Assembly (NCBI GenBank): GCA_951799445.1
Contig: OX637295.1
Coordinates: 25,854,001 to 25,918,000, forward strand
Source of the DNA: Pseudisothecium myosuroides
Taxonomy: Eukaryota > Streptophyta > Bryopsida > Hypnales > Lembophyllaceae
Length of the DNA stretch: 64,000 bases
Direction of reading: 5' to 3'
The position numbers and the translations under genes were made by a program. The stretch's first letter is position 1, and the number at the start of each line of letters is the position of its first letter. Below the pieces are notes generated by a model. The model was given only the letters and a program-made list of their open reading frames with translations. It ran no database searches and was not told the origin of the DNA. Below, one piece after another: positions 1 to 10,744 of this stretch.

Positions 1-1000
1 GTGGTAGATTTTTTGATCAAGGGGTCCTTTCCGTCCATGTTGCACTTCAGAGAAGAATTTGAATGCTAGAAGTCAAAATTTGCGGATGAGATTTTGTAAG
101 TAGGAAGTACTCATAAGGCTAAAAGTCCCATGCAAATTGGATGGACTGATTGTCAATTTGCTCGGCATAATTTGAGATTGAACGCCGGTGGCTCTGTGGA
201 CAGTAACCAGGAGACCTGCTGTTCGATTCTTGGGTGTCGAGTCATTCTAGGTTGTGCAAATGTCATGACACTCAGACATTGGGCAGTTGGAAAAGTTGTG
301 TTGATTTCTTTCAAGCAACCGCAACTTGAGATCAATAAGCAATTATATTTTTTTTCTCTCAATGAAACCAACGGAATGCAAAGGGACGGTACAATAACGT
401 AAAATCTAGTACCACAAACAACCACATGCAAGCAAGCATTGCAAAGCAACATCAGTAAACGTTTTGAATTTAATTTTTCTATTCAATCGCCTCAATACAA
501 AGCCGCCTCGGAGTCCTGGAGACAATGCGAGATGCATGCTTCCATAGTCCTATGAGTACTATGATGAACTTTCCTACACAGAGAAACATGCCAAAATTGA
601 GATGCAAAATGCAACACTTAGTTAGGATTGGCACCGTACGTAGACCCAATTCAAGACTGAGGGATCAATGTCCTATTGTGTGATGAACTTCAAATGCTAA
701 GGATGCAACAAGGTTGAATTAGAGGCGAACAATGAACAATGCTACCTCAAACTCCAATTTGTGCAAGTACACAATAGCAACAAAGACTCCCATTTCCTCA
801 AGCAACGCAACTACATTGAACCATCATCCCACTTCAATTCACTCTCGCTGTTTGGAAAAGGATCTAAGGCAATTTAGGCGCTGTGAGCTCCCAATTTGTC
901 ACTTGGGACTCGTAGAATTATTTTTTTGGAAAGTTGCAATTTAAAGTTGATAAAAGTATAGAAAAACCCATAAAAAGAGTGTAGAACCGAAATAGGGTTG
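1..1000. other. AT-rich intergenic DNA, nothing recognised
   Basis: Both strands were read for coding bias, splice signals and repeats. Only short open frames without family resemblance are present. No gene is supported here. Confidence 0.5.
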
Positions 1001-2170
1001 TGTCATACCCATTATAGTATTTGGTCTAGATTTGTGTTTTACTTAGAATCCCCCCAAATCTTGCCTAAAAATAGTACAAAAATAACGGAAAGGTTAGATT
1101 TGGAGGATTTGAGTCACACAGCCCCAAAAGGGCTAAATCCCACCACGAATGTGGCGATTCAAGGCTAGGTCGGTCCGAGGGATCCACAGCAAGGCCACTA
1201 GGTCGGGTCCTAGAGTTAGATTTAGAATTCCCCATTAGATCGACGAATTCCCAAAATCCCGATTGTTAGTATGCAGGAGCCACTCACGCAAGATCGGGCC
1301 CGTGGAGGAATCTACAGCCCAAGGATGGTGTTCTAGGGTGAATCCCATGCTAGGAGTCCAACGGCGAAATCGGTTCGCCAATATTCCTCCACCTGCAGAA
1401 GATTCCCGCACCGTCGCTAATTCGAGGAGATGGCTAGTTTTAATCTCCATTGACCAATCGTGCCAGGTACGGAAGCACACCCGCACGTTTTTCATGCAAC
1501 TCCCTCAGAGGTCACGTGAAAAATCCCGGCATCTTCCGACTTGCAGAAGAACCTTTTCCGGGTGGTCAACCCTCCTAACCTCCAACGGGAATTTCATGGA
1601 AATTACCCAGGTTACAATAAAATCTCACTAAAAATTAGACTAGCTTGTTTTATGTTAATAATGCGCTCCGTGAAGTTTCACGACATTCCGATAGCGGCAA
1701 GTACCCAAACCGGCGAGATTCTTCGGGAATTAACCACGTGGCGGGGTCCCCGCCACGTTGACCGGCATCCCAGGACCATACGATGGCGAAACGAAGTCAA
1801 CCAAAAGTCCTTCCCGACTCTCTCGCACCTACCGGAGACCCTAGGCTATTCACATTTCTCAAAATAGGAGACCCCCAAGATCTAAGATTTTACCACGATT
1901 TGGTTTTTAAACTAAATTAGCTTACGATGGGTTTTTGGCCTCGGTACGGGGGGGTAGTGGGACACAGGATGAAACACGGCGATCTGGATCCAATGGCGCA
2001 ATCCGTTTGGCGATTGGAGCTAATCTCCAAAAGTTAGGATGTTGGTCTAGCATAGATGGTAGAAATAGATTTTTAGGATGTAGGATGAAAATCTTTGAGG
2101 ATGAGGATGAAAATCCTCGTTGATAAGGTTACCTTAGAGCTTTAGAGAGAGGGGTGAGCCCTTGGAAACC

Positions 2171-2180
2171 TATATAAGGG
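2171..2180 (+). promoter_or_regulatory. TATA box of a repeat-associated promoter
   Basis: The motif CCTATATAAGG is followed by a pyrimidine-rich CCCCATTTCTCTCTCT stretch, a common plant start-site context. Transcription would begin near 2200-2210 on the plus strand and run into the tandem repeats at 2.6-3.4 kb. Confidence 0.4.
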
Positions 2181-2610
2181 CCCCATTTCTCTCTCTAAAA
2201 CACCCCCTCACTTTTGTTTGGGTCCGTGGGTCCAATTTGCTTTGGATATTTTGGCGTTTGAAGCCAAAAACCTCTACGGTGTTTTTGGAGCACTTTTTGC
2301 TCCATTGTTGCTAGATTTTAAGATTTGAAGGTCCTTGGGGGTCCTTCTATCTTGCCTTGTGTACTTCTTGTGCGTTTGTTATACCCTTGTTACGAGTTAA
2401 GAGTCCTTGTTTCTCTCTTGTTGTACCTTTGTGAGCTAACTTGTGAGTTTAGGAGTCTTTTGGGGTCTTGTCCTAATCCTAAAATCACCCCCCACTGTAC
2501 CTTGGCAATGCCGCTTTGGGGGGCCTTTAGCTTGTGAAGTTGTGTGTCTTTACGTGTACTAAAATGTGTGTTTTCCTCACTTACATGTCCTCACCCTCTT
2601 CTAATCTTTC

Positions 2611-2850
2611 CCTTGTTGCGTGGACCCCCCCTCGGGACGGCGAAGCTTTGGCTTTGTCAAGTGTGGTTCTAAGTTTGTCTTTTCTACTTTCTTCTAATAT
2701 CCCCCTTGTTGCGTGGATCCCCCCTCGGGACGGCGAAGCTTTGGCTTTGTCACGTGTATTTCTTAAGTTTGTCTTTTCTACCTTCTTCTAATATTCCCCT
2801 TGTTGTGTGGACACCCCCTCACGGCGGCGAAGCTTTGAACTAGTGACAAC
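2611..2850 (+). repeat. 93-94 bp tandem repeat, about 2.5 copies
   Basis: Units start at 2611, 2704 and 2798 with CCTTGTTGYGTGGA and contain GGGACGGCGAAGCTTTGG. The core GGCGAAGCTTTGAAC recurs in shorter spacing at about 2824, 2887 and 2950, so the array degrades downstream. The first two units are close in sequence. Confidence 0.8.
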
Positions 2851-3120
2851 GTCAAGTCCTACAGTGTGTGTTAAAATACTCTTAGACGGCGGAGCTTTGA
2901 ACCCGTGGAGCGTCACAAGTCCTAAAGTTGGTGTTAAACCCAATTTTACGGCGAAGCTTTGAACCTCCATAGCCTTAGATTCCAAAGTCTAGTTTCCAAG
3001 ACTTTCGTAGGAAAGTCCAGAGTTTAGCTTCCAAGATATGTAGGTTGTCAACAATTTCCGGGCTGTTGGCAAAACTAGCTTGCCTTAGTTTTTAAGTACC
3101 TTAGAGTTAGGGTGCAAAAA

Positions 3121-3200
3121 GTCCAGCTACCTTAGTTTTTTGCAAAGTCCAGCTACCTTTAGTTTTTGCAAAGTCTAGCTACCTTAGTTTCATTTTGCAA
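3121..3200 (+). repeat. 26-bp tandem repeat, 3 copies
   Basis: Units start at 3121, 3147 and 3173 with the consensus GTCCAGCTACCTTAGTTTTT followed by TGCAAA; the third unit is slightly longer. The repeat lies in the same leader as the 93-bp array. Confidence 0.75.
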
Positions 3201-3225
3201 GAATAGTTTCTTTTTTTTTAGCCCA

Positions 3226-3355
3226 AGCACCAGTCGAGGCCATCAAACCAGCATCAGTCCAGGCCATCAAAACTAACATCAGTCCAGGCCATCAAAACCA
3301 GCATCAGTCCAGGCCATCAAACCAGCATCAGTTCGGCCATCCAAACCAGCATTGG
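3226..3355 (+). repeat. 24-26 bp minisatellite, about 5 copies
   Basis: The unit is roughly AGCATCAGTCCAGGCCATCA plus AACC, repeated five times with small indels. It is followed by a T-rich then A-rich tract (3355-3410) and a GC-rich block (3418-3500). Confidence 0.8.
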
Positions 3356-4120
3356 TTTTTTTTTGTTTTTTTTTAATTTAAAAATAAATAATAAAATAAT
3401 AAAATAATAAAGATTCAGACCCCCGACCCCCCAGCCAGCTAGCCCCTGCCGACCAACCGGGAGGCCAGGCCGTGGTGGGCAGGCCGTTGGGGCCCCAACA
3501 CCGGAACTCTCCTTTTTTGACTGCGGTTTTTTTTTGTTTTTGATTTTCTAAAAATCAAAACAAAACCAAAACCAAACCAAGAAGGTTGGACGGATTATTT
3601 GCTAAACTAGGGGATGGAGTAGGATTAAAGTTGACACAAAAAACACAAGGGAAGAGGGAGGAAAAAGTGGAGAACCCTTGCACTTGCACACACTCTCACC
3701 AAGTACACCTGCACACACTCTCACCAAACACACCTACACACAATGGAAGGAGATTAGGAAAGGAGGAGATGAAGTAGGCAAGCAAAGGTGGGAGACGATA
3801 AATAGTAGCCTAGGTCAGGAGTAGGTAGGCTTAGGAAAGGAAATCTTGAGAATTCATAGTGACCAATGGGAGGAGGATTAGGATGACACAAAGCAAAGTT
3901 GTGTAAGAAGGTAGGAGGACCATTTAAACCCTTCTCAGGGTTTGAAACCATAGTGTAAGACTCATAAAAGCTTAGGTGGAATAGTGCTAGTGTAGAAGAA
4001 AGAGGAAGAAAGAAAAGAAAGGAGGAAGGGAAAGAGGGAGTTTAGATCATCAAAAATTGTAATATTTTCTAAAATAAGCGGTGAGCTTGAAAAAAATTCA
4101 AAACAAAGCCAAAGACTACC

Positions 4121-5679
4121 ATGGAGCGTGAGGATGTACACGTGGACGTGGACAAAGTTATTTCCGACACTGGTAGTGAAGAGGTGAGTTTTTAATTTAA
4201 TCTTTGATGTTTCTCCCTAATTAGCATTTATTTTCCTAATCAGCCCTTAGAGTGTGATTAGCATCCAAGATTAGTGCAAATTAGAAGTTTAGATTCAAAA
4301 GTTTATAGATTAGGACTAGAGGTTTCCAAAAACATATTACACTTAGGATTTGGCTTTAAATCGACCGCGTTAGGCTAAGTTAAGCGGTAGGGGGTAGGAC
4401 GGAGGAATTTTGAGTAAAATTCATCCCAAAAGGATCATGGACGGAACTTAGGGGTTTAAATTAGAAAGGAAATTTAGGATTAAAATTAGGGATTAATTAG
4501 CGGTTAGAATTAGAATCAATTTACATTTTTATTTCTTAAAAGTTAAAATTCTAAGAGCAAAAATCTAGAGTTAACTTTGGAAAGTTAAAAAGTAGAATTA
4601 GTTTGGAAGTTTAACTTAGGGAATTAAAATTCCCAGTGAAACCTTAGGGTAGTTTAGAAAAGGAAGTTAGGGTTAATTAGGAGTAAAAAATCCGAGTAAG
4701 AAGTAGAAATTAAAAGTAAAAAACTTTAGATTAAATTTAGGAGGTAGAAATTACGAGTAGAAATAGGAGTTAGATCTTGAAGTTAGAAATTCGAAATTAG
4801 AGTGAATGTTAGAGGTCAAAAGCTAGGGTAAAATCTAGAAGTAAAACTTGGAGTAACAATTAGAGTTAATCTAGGATTAAAACGATAGGATTAAATTTAG
4901 AAGTAGAAAGTCAAAAGCCTAAAGTCAAAAGTTTAGATTAAATTTAAAGGTTAAATTTTAGAGTCAATTGGGGAAGAAAAAGTTAGAGTGAAAAGCTAAA
5001 AGTAGAAGTTAAAAGTTAGAGGTAGAAGTTAAATTTTAGAGTTAGTTGAAAGTAGAGAAAATCTAGAGTCAAAGTGAAAACGTAGAGTCAAACCTAGAGG
5101 TTAAAAGTGGGGATTAATTTTAGAAGTAAAAACTTAGAGTTAAAAGTAAAAAACCTAGAGTTAAATTATGAGTAAAAATCTACAGTAAAAAGTGAAAAGT
5201 TAGAGTTAACTTTAGAGGGTAAATCTTAGAGTAGTTTAGAAGTAAAAACCTAGAGTCAAAAGTCAAAACATAGAATAGAAGTCGGTAGTTAATATCTAAA
5301 ACCAAGTTGAAGAAGTAAAATCTAAAGTTACATTCAAAAGTTGGAACTTTGGGGGTAGCTTTTAAAAGTAGAACTTCTAGGTGGAGTCTTAGAAACTCAA
5401 ATAGCCTTAGAGGTTCATGGAAGGAACATAGGGGTTCCCCTTTTTACGTAGTTAGGGATGTTAGAAATGACGCCAACTACCCAGTCTACCCTCGACATAG
5501 GATAGATAGTTAGGGAGTTAGAATTTTACCATTACCCCTGAGCATTGCAGTTACCTTGTGAGTTATTACATGCATTCTAATTTTTCGCTGCCATCCACGA
5601 CACTTAGGAAACATTAGCAAAAAAGATCCATTGCTTGGAAGGCACAGTGGACCGCGCTCACATCACCCCCATATATTAA
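4121..5679 (+). CDS. Short spliced ORF of a probable retroelement (two exons)
   Basis: Exon 1 (4121-4183) starts with ACCATGG and encodes 21 residues, acidic, ending ...SDTGSEE just before a consensus donor GAG|GTGAGT. Exon 2 would begin at 5608 after acceptor CACTTAG and reads ETLAKKIHCLEGTVDR..., ending at TAA 5677-5679. Both junctions are phase 0, so splicing gives one 44-codon frame. The exon 2 peptide resembles one in the insertion at 14.05-14.30 kb (NQETLAKSIETLKDKVS), which suggests a shared coiled-coil Gag-like protein. More frame-open sequence follows at 5.7-5.95 kb in pieces. Function is not known, and it may be a decayed copy. Confidence 0.3.
4250..5420 (+). repeat. C-poor low-complexity tract inside the candidate intron
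   Basis: About 1.2 kb is made of degenerate short words such as AAAGTTAGAG, TAGAGTTAA and AAAAGTAGAA. The plus strand is strikingly poor in C (for example 1-3 C per 60 bases near 4981-5160). It has frequent stops in all frames, so it is not coding. It may be an old, diverged tandem array. Confidence 0.6.
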
Positions 5680-5979
5680 AAATGTGGATAAAGGCATAGA
5701 ACCTGGTCGGTGTTCGCTCTATTACCAAGGGTGGGTAATCCAGCGCCCACAGGCGCCAACGATCTGCCACCAACAATTCCCGATGACTTTCCTGACTACA
5801 GGATAGAGTGTCCCTGCAAAAACCAAGGTTCTACCCAATCTGAGCAACTCCACCTACATCCTTGTACAATTTGAGATCCACCGTTACAATCACGCATCAG
5901 AGAACCCGCTTGCCCACCAAATCCAAAATTTAAACCAGTGAATGGACATCATTTGAGAGATGTACAACGCATTTTTTAA

Positions 5980-7680
5980 TTCTGAGGGGACGGAAAATGT
6001 CCCCATAGGTGATGAGGGGTTAACTTAAAAATATATCCTATGCTTCTCCAATAGCCGTCTTTGTGATCCAAAATTAGTTTTTTTCATATTTATAATTTGT
6101 AGTGTCAAGCTACAACTTTACAAGTCATTATGTAAGTGTTTTGGTCTTGAAGTTTCAAATGAGAGAATTGAGCAGGGAGGAAAGTGAAAATTCAACAATT
6201 ATGTTTTCTCATTCATAAATCATCCATGATAATTGAAAAATTGTTGTATTCAGCTATGGCAAATTGTTTGCAATTACATTTAGGCAAACACTATTCTTTA
6301 AACCTTGAAGTCATGAGCTTTGCATTGCTGTATAATTTTCTTGTTTAAATTGTTCTAGCCTGTGACTTGTAAGTTTTAGTATCATTAGCCTCAATTGACA
6401 GTTTTATAGTTTAGGATTTTTTAAATTGCAATTTGTTGCGGTTGCAATTTATAGTTTGGAATTTGGTTCATTGCAGATCATTTCAATTAGCAGTTCTATA
6501 GATTAGAGTTTCTTGAGCTTGCAGTTCTTACGCCTACAATAGTTTTTTGGAAAAAAAAGGTTGTCACCTACTTTTGTTTGTTGTGATGCTTAGAATGATC
6601 TTTGAAGCCAAATATTTGCCTCTCAATTCAGCATTGTTGCTAGATGAACCTGTCCCCCTAACTTAAAATATTTCTAGAGTATTGGTGTAACAAATAATAT
6701 TGAAGCCACCTAGACTTTGAAACATGTACATCAAGAAAAATTGTTGCTCATAGGGCAACTTCAAAAGTACTACAATCACTTATCAAAATTCAAGAATATA
6801 CAAATGTTAAAGCAACTTCAAAATTAGTACAACGATTCATAAAGATTGAAGTGTATGCACTTTTTGGGAAGTTTTGCAATCATAATCAATTTGAAATTTT
6901 ATGAAGATAGAGAATATTACTCACAATTTTAGGTAATGTGCACACAAATACTTGTAGCCTAGATTTGTTCTTCACAATTGATTTTGAGAAGGAAATAGAC
7001 TATATTGACTAATTCAAAGATAATACTCTTGGCACCACATGTGGGCAGCTCTGTTCTCTTATTCTGAAAAAATCCCGTGTCTAAGTAAGTTTAAATGGAA
7101 CGGATCTAAATGCTTCCCCTATCTAGGAATGAATGACATATTCCTTGTTGTTGATGAGCTGCATGGCCAGAGTCTGTAAGTTATTTTGATTTTTGTAGTA
7201 AGAATCAATAATTCCTCAAGCATTCTGCAAGTCAATAGACTTTGAAATTTAGCCCTTTACGTACTAAAAATTCATGGTTTTAATTAAGTTGCGGACTTTG
7301 ATTGACCATATTGTAGAAAGTATAATTTAAATAGAAAGTTTTATTGTATCATTAGCTTGAATGAAGACCATTGCATGCATTGATTAAAATAAATAATTAT
7401 TAAGATAAATAAAAATCCTCTTATAAACTCTTCAAAATTGCTTAAAAAAATATGAGGCCCAATTTGGGCTTCTTAGTATGTAAAGGGTTAGACTTGTTCG
7501 GCCTCACCCCTGCTTCAACCTCAAGCTTGAAAAGCTGATTTGGAATTGTACCAAATGTGCTGAAATTTTATTTGTGCATGTAAAAAATGACTGAATCATT
7601 GTGAATAAATAAATTGTACAATAGATGGTTGAACATGGTGTAAAAGAAGAAATTTCTTAACTCTAGAAGGATGAGTTAGT
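5980..7680. other. AT-rich DNA without recognisable gene
   Basis: Frequent stops in all frames. No terminal repeats or domains were seen. Part of it may belong to old transposons. Confidence 0.4.
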
Positions 7681-7721
7681 CATTGTGGAAATCATGCTTT
7701 GGAGTAACGTGGAATCATTTG

Positions 7722-7830
7722 CTTTAGGAAAACTCAAGAGCACCCATTGGAGGTCAAACTATTGTACAAGATCTCTCCTTTTCATACAAAATTTCAAGGA
7801 TGAACATCATCCTGCACTTTGTCTTCTACA
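7722..7830 (+). repeat. Diverged copy of the 122-bp repeat family
   Basis: The stretch GAGCACCCATTGGAGGTCAAACTATTG... through GGATGAACATCATCCTGCAC resembles units at 23.38-23.48 kb and the tandem pair at 36.03-36.28 kb (CACTCATTAGAAGTGAAACTACTATAG...GATGAATAGTTGCAC). Confidence 0.5.
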
Positions 7831-7901
7831 TAGAAGACAACCCAATGCATTTATAGCATCAACCAAAGCTGGAACAATATAAAATATGCATCATAATATT
7901 G

Positions 7902-8441
7902 AGGGCCTCTTTGCACCTAGAGGCCGGGCCAATTCTACCTAAAGTCAATTGCACAAATTTTTGCACTTTTTGGACTATAGGCCCTCTTCACGTACCCATT
8001 TGAATAAGATTGTAATGGGAGTCAATTCTCCCATATGTGAAGGCCTTGAGGCCAAAAAGTCGGTCCGATTCAATAAAATCTAAAAAAGAGAGAAAGGATC
8101 TGGAATTTCCAGGGCCACTTTACACCTAGCGTCTTCAGAGGCTATTTGCACAAAATCCAATGGATTTGATTTGTTGATAAAAAATAATATTTTATTAACA
8201 AATAATAATTGAAATCTAACATTGGCTCGAGGTTGAGAATTGGCTTCCCATTTTTGGTACACCCAATTCAGCAAGCTCAAGCCATATCAAATCATATCTT
8301 TTTTGAATAAAAATTCATTCCACCAACTTGGCGTGGACTCAAGGTGTAAAGGGATTGGGGCATTTTGTCCAATCAAAAGTTAGAATTCTTGGCCTTTGAC
8401 ACAACAAATTGACCCAACTTCTTGGTGTGAAGCGGCCTTTG
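7902..8441. mobile_element. Non-autonomous TIR element (about 540 bp)
   Basis: The left end GGGCCTCTTTGCACCTAGAGGCCGGGCCAATT... is matched by the reverse complement of the right end (AAAGGCCGCTTCACACCAAGAAGTTGGGTCAATT). This is an imperfect terminal inverted repeat of about 33 bp. The interior is AT-rich and non-coding. A clear target duplication could not be fixed; TTGA occurs at or next to both ends. Confidence 0.55.
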
Positions 8442-9094
8442 ATCAGTACCCAAGTTGCCTTTTGCTCCCTTTAGGCAACCATCCTCAATATTATCCAAAA
8501 CTGAAGTACCAAATCTGAAGACTTGATGACTTGACAATCTTGTTATTACCATTCCAGATTTTGAGGCAAGTCCACATTTTGATCAATTTAAATGTACATT
8601 CATGACTATCCTATTTAGAAATTGTTTCAATATGATATTCAACAACTTTATTTAAAGGGAGAGTAGTAATGAATACCACTACAACAATTGTATTCCCCAA
8701 GCGAGTTAGTTGAAATAAATCACATCAAGACCCAATTCGATATTTTCTGACAATTCTTCACATGTGTCCTTGTAACTACTGATATTCCACACAATATTAG
8801 ATGTCATTCCGTCCAAAGGAAGGCAATCCTTCTCACTGCTGCTGAATGTTTTGATGATTGTAAGTTTGCATGAAAATTTGACATACGGTAGTCTCCTCTA
8901 AAAGCAACTGGCCTCTTCAAACCAATCCTATAAATAAGTATAGAATGGACATGAAGAGGTCCTTAAATGGACCTCATTAATCAGTGAATCAAGGAAAATC
9001 TATTAAGCATTGAAGGAGCCAATCATTTGTCTTATTTCCTTCCAATTCTTTATAACTTGTTGGTGGGAAGATTTAGAGAGACCTATAGTCATAA

Positions 9095-9290
9095 GTAGGT
9101 GTTTGTGCCCCAAATCTTAAAAAAATCATAACTAATTCAAAAATGCTTGGAAAAATACAAAACAACTTGTGTTAATTTCCAAATCTATTTTTCTTTCTCT
9201 GAAAAATGAACTAAAAATATTTTTGTTTACAGAAACTTGTGAAAAAGGGGAACCAATCCTTAAATGGTTGCTTTTAGAGCAGACTACCTT
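9095..9290. repeat. Relative of the TIR element that hosts the gypsy insertion
   Basis: CATAACTAATTC...AAATACAAAACAACTTGTGTTAATTTCCAA matches in order the segment at 18.30-18.42 kb (CATAACTAATTCTAGAAAG...GAAACGACTTGGGTTAGATGCCAA). It is therefore another diverged copy of that family. Confidence 0.45.
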
Positions 9291-9640
9291 GAATTCAATT
9301 CAAAAAAGAGTGATGAAGCACAATTGAGAGTACAAAAACTTATGCCTCACAAGTTTGTTTGTTTTGGAAAGAGCGGTGACCATTAAAAAAAAGGCAAAAA
9401 ATCCAAAGGGGAAAAAAAATCAATCCGGTTCTATGCCTCACAATTAAGAATGCAGTGGGTACCTTTCAGATTAAATCTTTCACATTCAATCCTTAAGCAA
9501 GCACTCTCCATAAGATCCCAAATAGTCTTGCTCGCCTTAAGGTAGGAGGTCCTGAAATCGACCGGGCATTAAAATTACCCACCCTACTCATATGTACACT
9601 GCTTGTACATGTTACTTTTCCATAGCCTTCAGTGATGTAT

Positions 9641-9984
9641 TGATGCAGCAAGTTTCGCCCTGATTATGCTCGTTAAGCCCATGTGATCCGGATGTTAACT
9701 TGGGTCTCATTCACACGAGGGAACTTGGTCCGTTATCGTCGACTGGTTGTTTCCGTTAGGCTTTCATTCGTAGTGATGCCGGTTACGCGCTAGCGGTTAG
9801 CTGGCAGGCAAGTGAAAAGGGGCAACGGAGCTCTGATTTGGGGGACCTGTTTTCCGAGGAGAGTAGAGATTGATGAGAGGAAAAAAGATGTACTGGAGTA
9901 TCATGAGAGGTTATGAATAAAAAGAGCATTACTAAATCCTGTGGTTTCGAATGTCTGTATGCTAAGTAATTTATTGCATTATCA
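9641..9984 (+). repeat. 5' LTR of the gypsy element
   Basis: 344 bp, starting TGATGCAGCAAG and ending GCATTATCA. Compared by eye with the 3' LTR it has about 12 substitutions, nearly all transitions, and one 1-bp indel (about 96% identity). Confidence 0.93.
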
Positions 9985-9986
9985 TT

Positions 9987-10331
9987 TTGGTTTCGTTGCC
10001 GGGACCCGAGAGAATTTATCAAAGGGTGAGAGCCGGGAAAGTGTTACGGGAAAGAGTTACAGGGAAGGTCAAATTAGCGAAAATGTGTCTCGAGCGAGCA
10101 TGGGAGTATTGGTGTCTGATTCAACAGTTCGAGAATCTGTCAATAGAGTCAGTTGCAGTCGAGGCTCAGGAGACAGAAAGGTCAATGCATAGTGTAGGTT
10201 TAGTAATACACGGGTATGGAATTCATAATGCATCTGACCAATATCTCTATAGGTTAGGACAGTTTGACGAGATGAATCCGATGTTTTTTGCAGAAGGTGA
10301 TTTGTTCGCAGAACCCATTTTCCTGTCTTAG
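9987..10331 (+). CDS. Open leader frame after the primer-binding site, unknown
   Basis: An open frame of 114 codons spans the primer-binding site and leader. Its first ATG-like start lies in the binding site and the composition is protein-like (ERAWEYWCLIQQ, YLYRLGQFDEMNP). I recognise no domain. It is in a different frame from the next ORF. It could be an untranslated leader that is open by chance. Confidence 0.25.
   Translation: MVSLPGPERIYQRVRAGKVLRERVTGKVKLAKMCLERAWEYWCLIQQFENLSIESVAVEAQETERSMHSVGLVIHGYGIHNASDQYLYRLGQFDEMNPMFFAEGDLFAEPIFLS
9988..10005 (+). promoter_or_regulatory. Primer-binding site, probably tRNA-Glu
   Basis: TGGTTTCGTTGCCGGGAC lies 3 nt after the 5' LTR. Recalled plant tRNA-Glu 3' ends (GTCCCGGCAACGGAACCA) would pair at 17 of 18 positions. 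tRNA-Asp pairs less well. The assignment rests on memory of the tRNA sequence. Confidence 0.7.
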
Positions 10332-10447
10332 GAGTGGTGAGTAGGTGGCTGAATTTTAGTATTTCCGGAGTTTGATCTCAAACTCGTCAAACTGAGTGTT
10401 TGTTAAATTGGTGTCTGTTGAGTGTCTGAGTGTTGTAAGTAAACGTG

Positions 10448-10675
10448 ATGGGCAGTTTAGAAAAATTGCAGGAACAAATTGGAAGTCCAAAGGTCAGGCG
10501 CAGGGAATGTGCATTTTGTGCTAGGTCACAGTTAGCTGTATTGAAGTGTGAGTCAAAGAATGAGCGGGTTAAACTAGGGAAGGGAGATTCGAATAGAGTC
10601 AAGGTTTTAGTTGATGGTTCATGCGTAGGAGGGGCTAAATCAATAGAACCAGAGCCAGGACGTCCTGCAACCTAG
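10448..10675 (+). CDS. Small upstream ORF with a Cys pair, unknown
   Basis: From ATG 10448 the frame encodes about 75 residues, basic and with CAFC and a later Cys (ECAFCARSQLAVLKC), ending at TAG 10673-10675. The same frame continues after two stops (TAG, TGA) into the RNase H ORF, so it may once have been its N-terminal extension. Both stops are compatible with single base changes. No family was recognised. Confidence 0.35.
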   Translation: MGSLEKLQEQIGSPKVRRRECAFCARSQLAVLKCESKNERVKLGKGDSNRVKVLVDGSCVGGAKSIEPEPGRPAT

Positions 10676-10744
10676 CTGAGCACCGCGTTATGACTAATTA
10701 ACGTTACGAAAGTGATAAATTACGAGAAAACTCCAGAAGTGTCG

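Larger units (their letters stand above)
1001..5679 (+). mobile_element. Probable 5' portion of a decayed LTR retroelement
   Basis: At 1001 the sequence starts TGTCATACCC, a plausible LTR start (TG). About 1.2 kb downstream is a TATA box followed by a CT-rich stretch, then a long leader with several tandem repeats, then an ATG in good context at 4121 with a consensus splice donor. This order (U3, promoter, leader, first coding exon) fits a 5' LTR and leader. No second LTR, primer-binding site or pol domain was found in the window, so this may instead be a plant promoter with a repeat-rich leader. The 3' end given is that of the last supported exon. Confidence 0.3.

Noticed and set aside
5731..5765. 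GGCGCCAACGAT as a primer-binding site for the element at 1-6 kb
   Set aside because: It lies downstream of the first exons and in the wrong strand sense for pairing with tRNA-Asp.
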